Below are positions 62,088 to 64,000 of a stretch of DNA of 64,000 nucleotides, one piece after another. Location of the stretch: positions 62,001 through 126,000 of the forward strand of contig JAGUYK010000022.1 of NCBI GenBank assembly GCA_020061355.1, in the 5' to 3' direction. Position numbers and translations under genes: made by a program. This DNA is from Ignavibacteriales bacterium. Lineage in GTDB: Bacteria > Bacteroidota > Ignavibacteria > Ignavibacteriales > Melioribacteraceae. How positions within the stretch are numbered: the stretch's first letter is position 1; every line of letters starts with the position of its first letter. The notes beneath the pieces were generated by a model, which saw nothing but the letters and a program-made list of their open reading frames with translations, had not been told where the DNA came from and ran no database searches.

Positions 62088-64000
62088 TTATTTCAAAACC
62101 ATCATCTTTTTTGATTGAATAAAATCCCCCGCTTTCAATTGGTAAATATAAACTCCTGAGGACAATTTAGAACCTTGCCTGCCGGCAGGCAGGTTCAGAA
62201 TGGAGAATTGAGAATTATAATTCCCGGGAAGTTTGAATTCATTAATCAGCGTTCCAACTTCGCGGCCTAACAGATCAAAAACTTTTAGAGTGACAAAGCT
62301 TGCAACAGGTAAACTGTAACTGATATTTGTAACCGGATTAAAAGGATTCGGATAATTCTGTTGAAGAGAGAAATTAACCGGTATATTATCGTTCTGCTTA
62401 AAACCGGTTAAAATATTATCGATGGCCCAGCTTCCGTACTTAAAACGGTAGTTTGGTAATGTAGGGACAGGTTCACGGTAATTAATTCCCGCATTATTCT
62501 GAAACGTAAAAAAGAATTCGAAATTTTTACCTGCAAAATTCGGAAGTAACTCATACGCAAACTTTATACTTCCTTTTTTAGTCATTCTTCCTTCTTGAAA
62601 CGGTTGATTTTCTTCTCTAATAAATATCTTAATTGTGCTTTCATTAACCTGACCTGACGACAGAAAAATTTTATTAATAACCGGCTGATCGTTAACAAAT
62701 TCAAAGTTCGGAAAAGTTATAGCTTTTTTTGCAGAGATGAGACCGTATCCTCTCACATTATTCGGTGCAGCGGTGTTATCGCCGGATTCAAGCATAATCT
62801 GCCTGATCTGTTTATTAGTAAGATGAGGATAAACCGATTTTAAAAGTGCGGCGCTACCAGCAGCTAAAGCAGCTGAAAATTCCGTTCCTGTTCCCTCCCC
62901 GCCTCCAAAAGAAACATTCGTATTATAAGTTGAACCGGCAATTCCATGAAGAATTTCCGTCCCTTGAGCAACAATTTCAGGTTTAATTCTTCCATCCGAT
63001 GTTGGACCCCGGCTGCTGAAAACAGTACTGAGTTTATTTTCACTAACTGCGCCAACCGAGATGATACTTGCGGCATCTGCCGGTGTTTGAATACCGCCAA
63101 TACCTGTCCCCCAATAATTAGCACCGCCATCACCAGCTGCGGTGAATGTTGAAACTCCTCTTAAGTAAGCCAGATTAACTGCCTGTGCAATGCGAGATGT
63201 TTTTCCGTTCATATTCTGGAATGTATAAGATAATTGACGCGGATCGAAAACAGAACTTAAAGTTATATCAACTCCCATTTCCTCCATCCATTGAAGTGCT
63301 GCAATTTGATTATCCTCTTCAATATTAATTCCATTCAGAAATTTATCTGTTTTGGCTAAGAGGAATCTTGAACCGAATGCCGGACCAATTAAATATCCCG
63401 GTGCAAATCCTCCTATGACAGAAAAAATTGTTGTTCCAACCGAGTCCTGATTAAATAAATCATTATCCTGGTTTGATGTTGTATCATCATTGTTAATAAA
63501 ATCTTTTTCCGCAATCACTATTCTGCTTTCGAGTGACGGATGATCTCTTCTGAAACCGGAATTAATTATACCGATAATTGCGTTCTGCCCGTAGAATCCA
63601 AGATCATGAACTGCCGGTATTTCTGATAACAAATTTTGAGTAAATGAATTCCCGTAATCGAATGAATAATTAGATTTATTTAATTGCGGTTTCTGATAAT
63701 AAGATTCTTTAAGAGTTTCACTTTTCGTAAAAACTCTAACAGGTTCAATACTTTTTATAAATGATAATTTCTTTAAATCATTTAATTGCAGCTTGCTCAA
63801 GTAACAGGATACAGCATTAAACCATTTCAGTTTATGAACTACTTTTATACCTGATGCCTCAAGCGCCCCAATATATTTTTCATTTACAGGAATATCTTCA
63901 AATGTTATGTAGTCATCCCCCATTACCTGTTTTCTTCTTTCAATGCTTTCCGTTGAAAGAAGTTTTTCAGCTTCTGCATAAATCCTGGAAGATTTGTTCA
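62088..64000 (-). CDS. Subtilase-fold secreted protein with no catalytic triad, type IX sorting domain (5' end beyond window)
   Basis: The open frame continues past an internal Met at 63921-63923 to the right edge with peptidase propeptide sequence (SRIYAEAEKLLSTESIERRKQ), so the real start is outside. Numbering from that Met: the Asp site reads IIGIINSGF (Asn121), the His site DSVGTTIF (Val162 where HGTH is expected), the oxyanion site TAAGDGG and the Ser site GTGTEFSAALAAG (Glu348 where GTS is expected). All three catalytic residues are replaced while the fold is well kept (SVGAVSENKLSTVFSSRGPTSDGRIKPEIVAQG). A sorting domain follows with NYPNPFNPVTNISYSL, interrupted by a palindromic insertion. 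It is probably a cell-surface binding protein. Confidence 0.87.
   Translation of the reverse strand, partial: NKSSRIYAEAEKLLSTESIERRKQVMGDDYITFEDIPVNEKYIGALEASGIKVVHKLKWFNAVSCYLSKLQLNDLKKLSFIKSIEPVRVFTKSETLKESYYQKPQLNKSNYSFDYGNSFTQNLLSEIPAVHDLGFYGQNAIIGIINSGFRRDHPSLESRIVIAEKDFINNDDTTSNQDNDLFNQDSVGTTIFSVIGGFAPGYLIGPAFGSRFLLAKTDKFLNGINIEEDNQIAALQWMEEMGVDITLSSVFDPRQLSYTFQNMNGKTSRIAQAVNLAYLRGVSTFTAAGDGGANYWGTGIGGIQTPADAASIISVGAVSENKLSTVFSSRGPTSDGRIKPEIVAQGTEILHGIAGSTYNTNVSFGGGEGTGTEFSAALAAGSAALLKSVYPHLTNKQIRQIMLESGDNTAAPNNVRGYGLISAKKAITFPNFEFVNDQPVINKIFLSSGQVNESTIKIFIREENQPFQEGRMTKKGSIKFAYELLPNFAGKNFEFFFTFQNNAGINYREPVPTLPNYRFKYGSWAIDNILTGFKQNDNIPVNFSLQQNYPNPFNPVTNISYSLPVASFVTLKVFDLLGREVGTLINEFKLPGNYNSQFSILNLPAGRQGSKLSSGVYIYQLKAGDFIQSKKMMVLK
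62177..62190. repeat. Perfect 14-bp GC-rich palindrome inside a coding sequence
   Basis: GCCTGCCGGCAGGC equals its own reverse complement and stands out in AT-rich surroundings. It is read in frame and encodes LPAGRQG within the sorting domain of the subtilase-like protein. Compared with the usual GNY-x5-N-LSSGVY layout it looks like an insertion of about 27 bases. Confidence 0.75.

Noticed and set aside
1-64000. CRISPR array, prophage or insertion sequence
   Set aside because: No regularly spaced repeats, no transposase or integrase, and no phage structural genes were seen on either strand.

Overview
The window is 64 kb of AT-rich bacterial chromosome, densely packed, with most genes on the minus strand in long, tightly spaced or overlapping runs. 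The gene content points to the Ignavibacteria side of the Bacteroidota/Chlorobiota group. It has a type IX secretion system (PorU sortase next to PorV), several proteins ending in NYPNPFNP-type C-terminal sorting domains, a bacillithiol enzyme (BshC), an HU-CCDC81/SPOR protein, Bacteroidota-style weak ribosome binding sites and frequent TTG/GTG starts. I see no phage, insertion sequence or CRISPR array; the region looks like native chromosome with scattered short palindromic repeats.

Layout. 1-11.5 kb: end of a secreted protein, an ABC-F ATPase, a ROK protein, bshC, then a minus-strand operon ymdB-like, folD, deoC, HicB-like, trmH, aroA, and a DnaQ/GIY-YIG nuclease. 11.5-22.3 kb: housekeeping genes (S41 protease, tmk, cdaR/ybbR, ruvX, rel, upp, an FAD oxidoreductase, der), interrupted by two bacterial microcompartment (BMC) shell genes with their own terminator. 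22.4-34.6 kb: a type IX secretion block, porU, porV, an M6-like secreted protein without its zinc motif, a metallopeptidase/propeller/barrel protein and a small membrane protein. 34.7-38.6 kb: peroxiredoxin, HD protein, nth, [2Fe-2S] ferredoxin, two tRNAs, an aldo/keto reductase. 38.7-44.8 kb: a 13-repeat lipoprotein and a small plus-strand membrane-protein operon. 44.8-53.1 kb: a six-gene envelope operon (TPR protein, barrel, HU-SPOR, ExbB, ExbD, TonB). 53.1-53.9 kb: a broken DUF92 gene that is not visible as one reading frame. 54-57 kb: TPR protein, tRNA-Leu and an ECF sigma/anti-sigma/Spy-like stress module. 57.3-60.9 kb: a pterin operon (PTPS, GTP cyclohydrolase I, SDR), two peroxiredoxins, dodecin, an Rrf2 regulator. 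61-64 kb: a methyltransferase and a subtilase-fold secreted protein that has lost its catalytic triad and runs off the right edge.

The points I rate most worth following are these. (1) The divergent pair of matching promoter-like elements (TTAAACC-N15-GTGTC) in front of the ECF sigma operon and a second Spy-like gene suggests a self-contained envelope or metal stress circuit. (2) A two-gene BMC satellite locus, one shell protein carrying a Rho_N/SAP-like C-terminal domain, lies 8 kb from a deoxyribose-phosphate aldolase with an N-terminal helix resembling an encapsulation peptide. (3) Two type IX cargo-like proteins have kept a protease fold but lost the active site. (4) Short repeat elements have inserted into coding sequence. 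All functional statements are from reading the sequence and from family knowledge; no database search was run.
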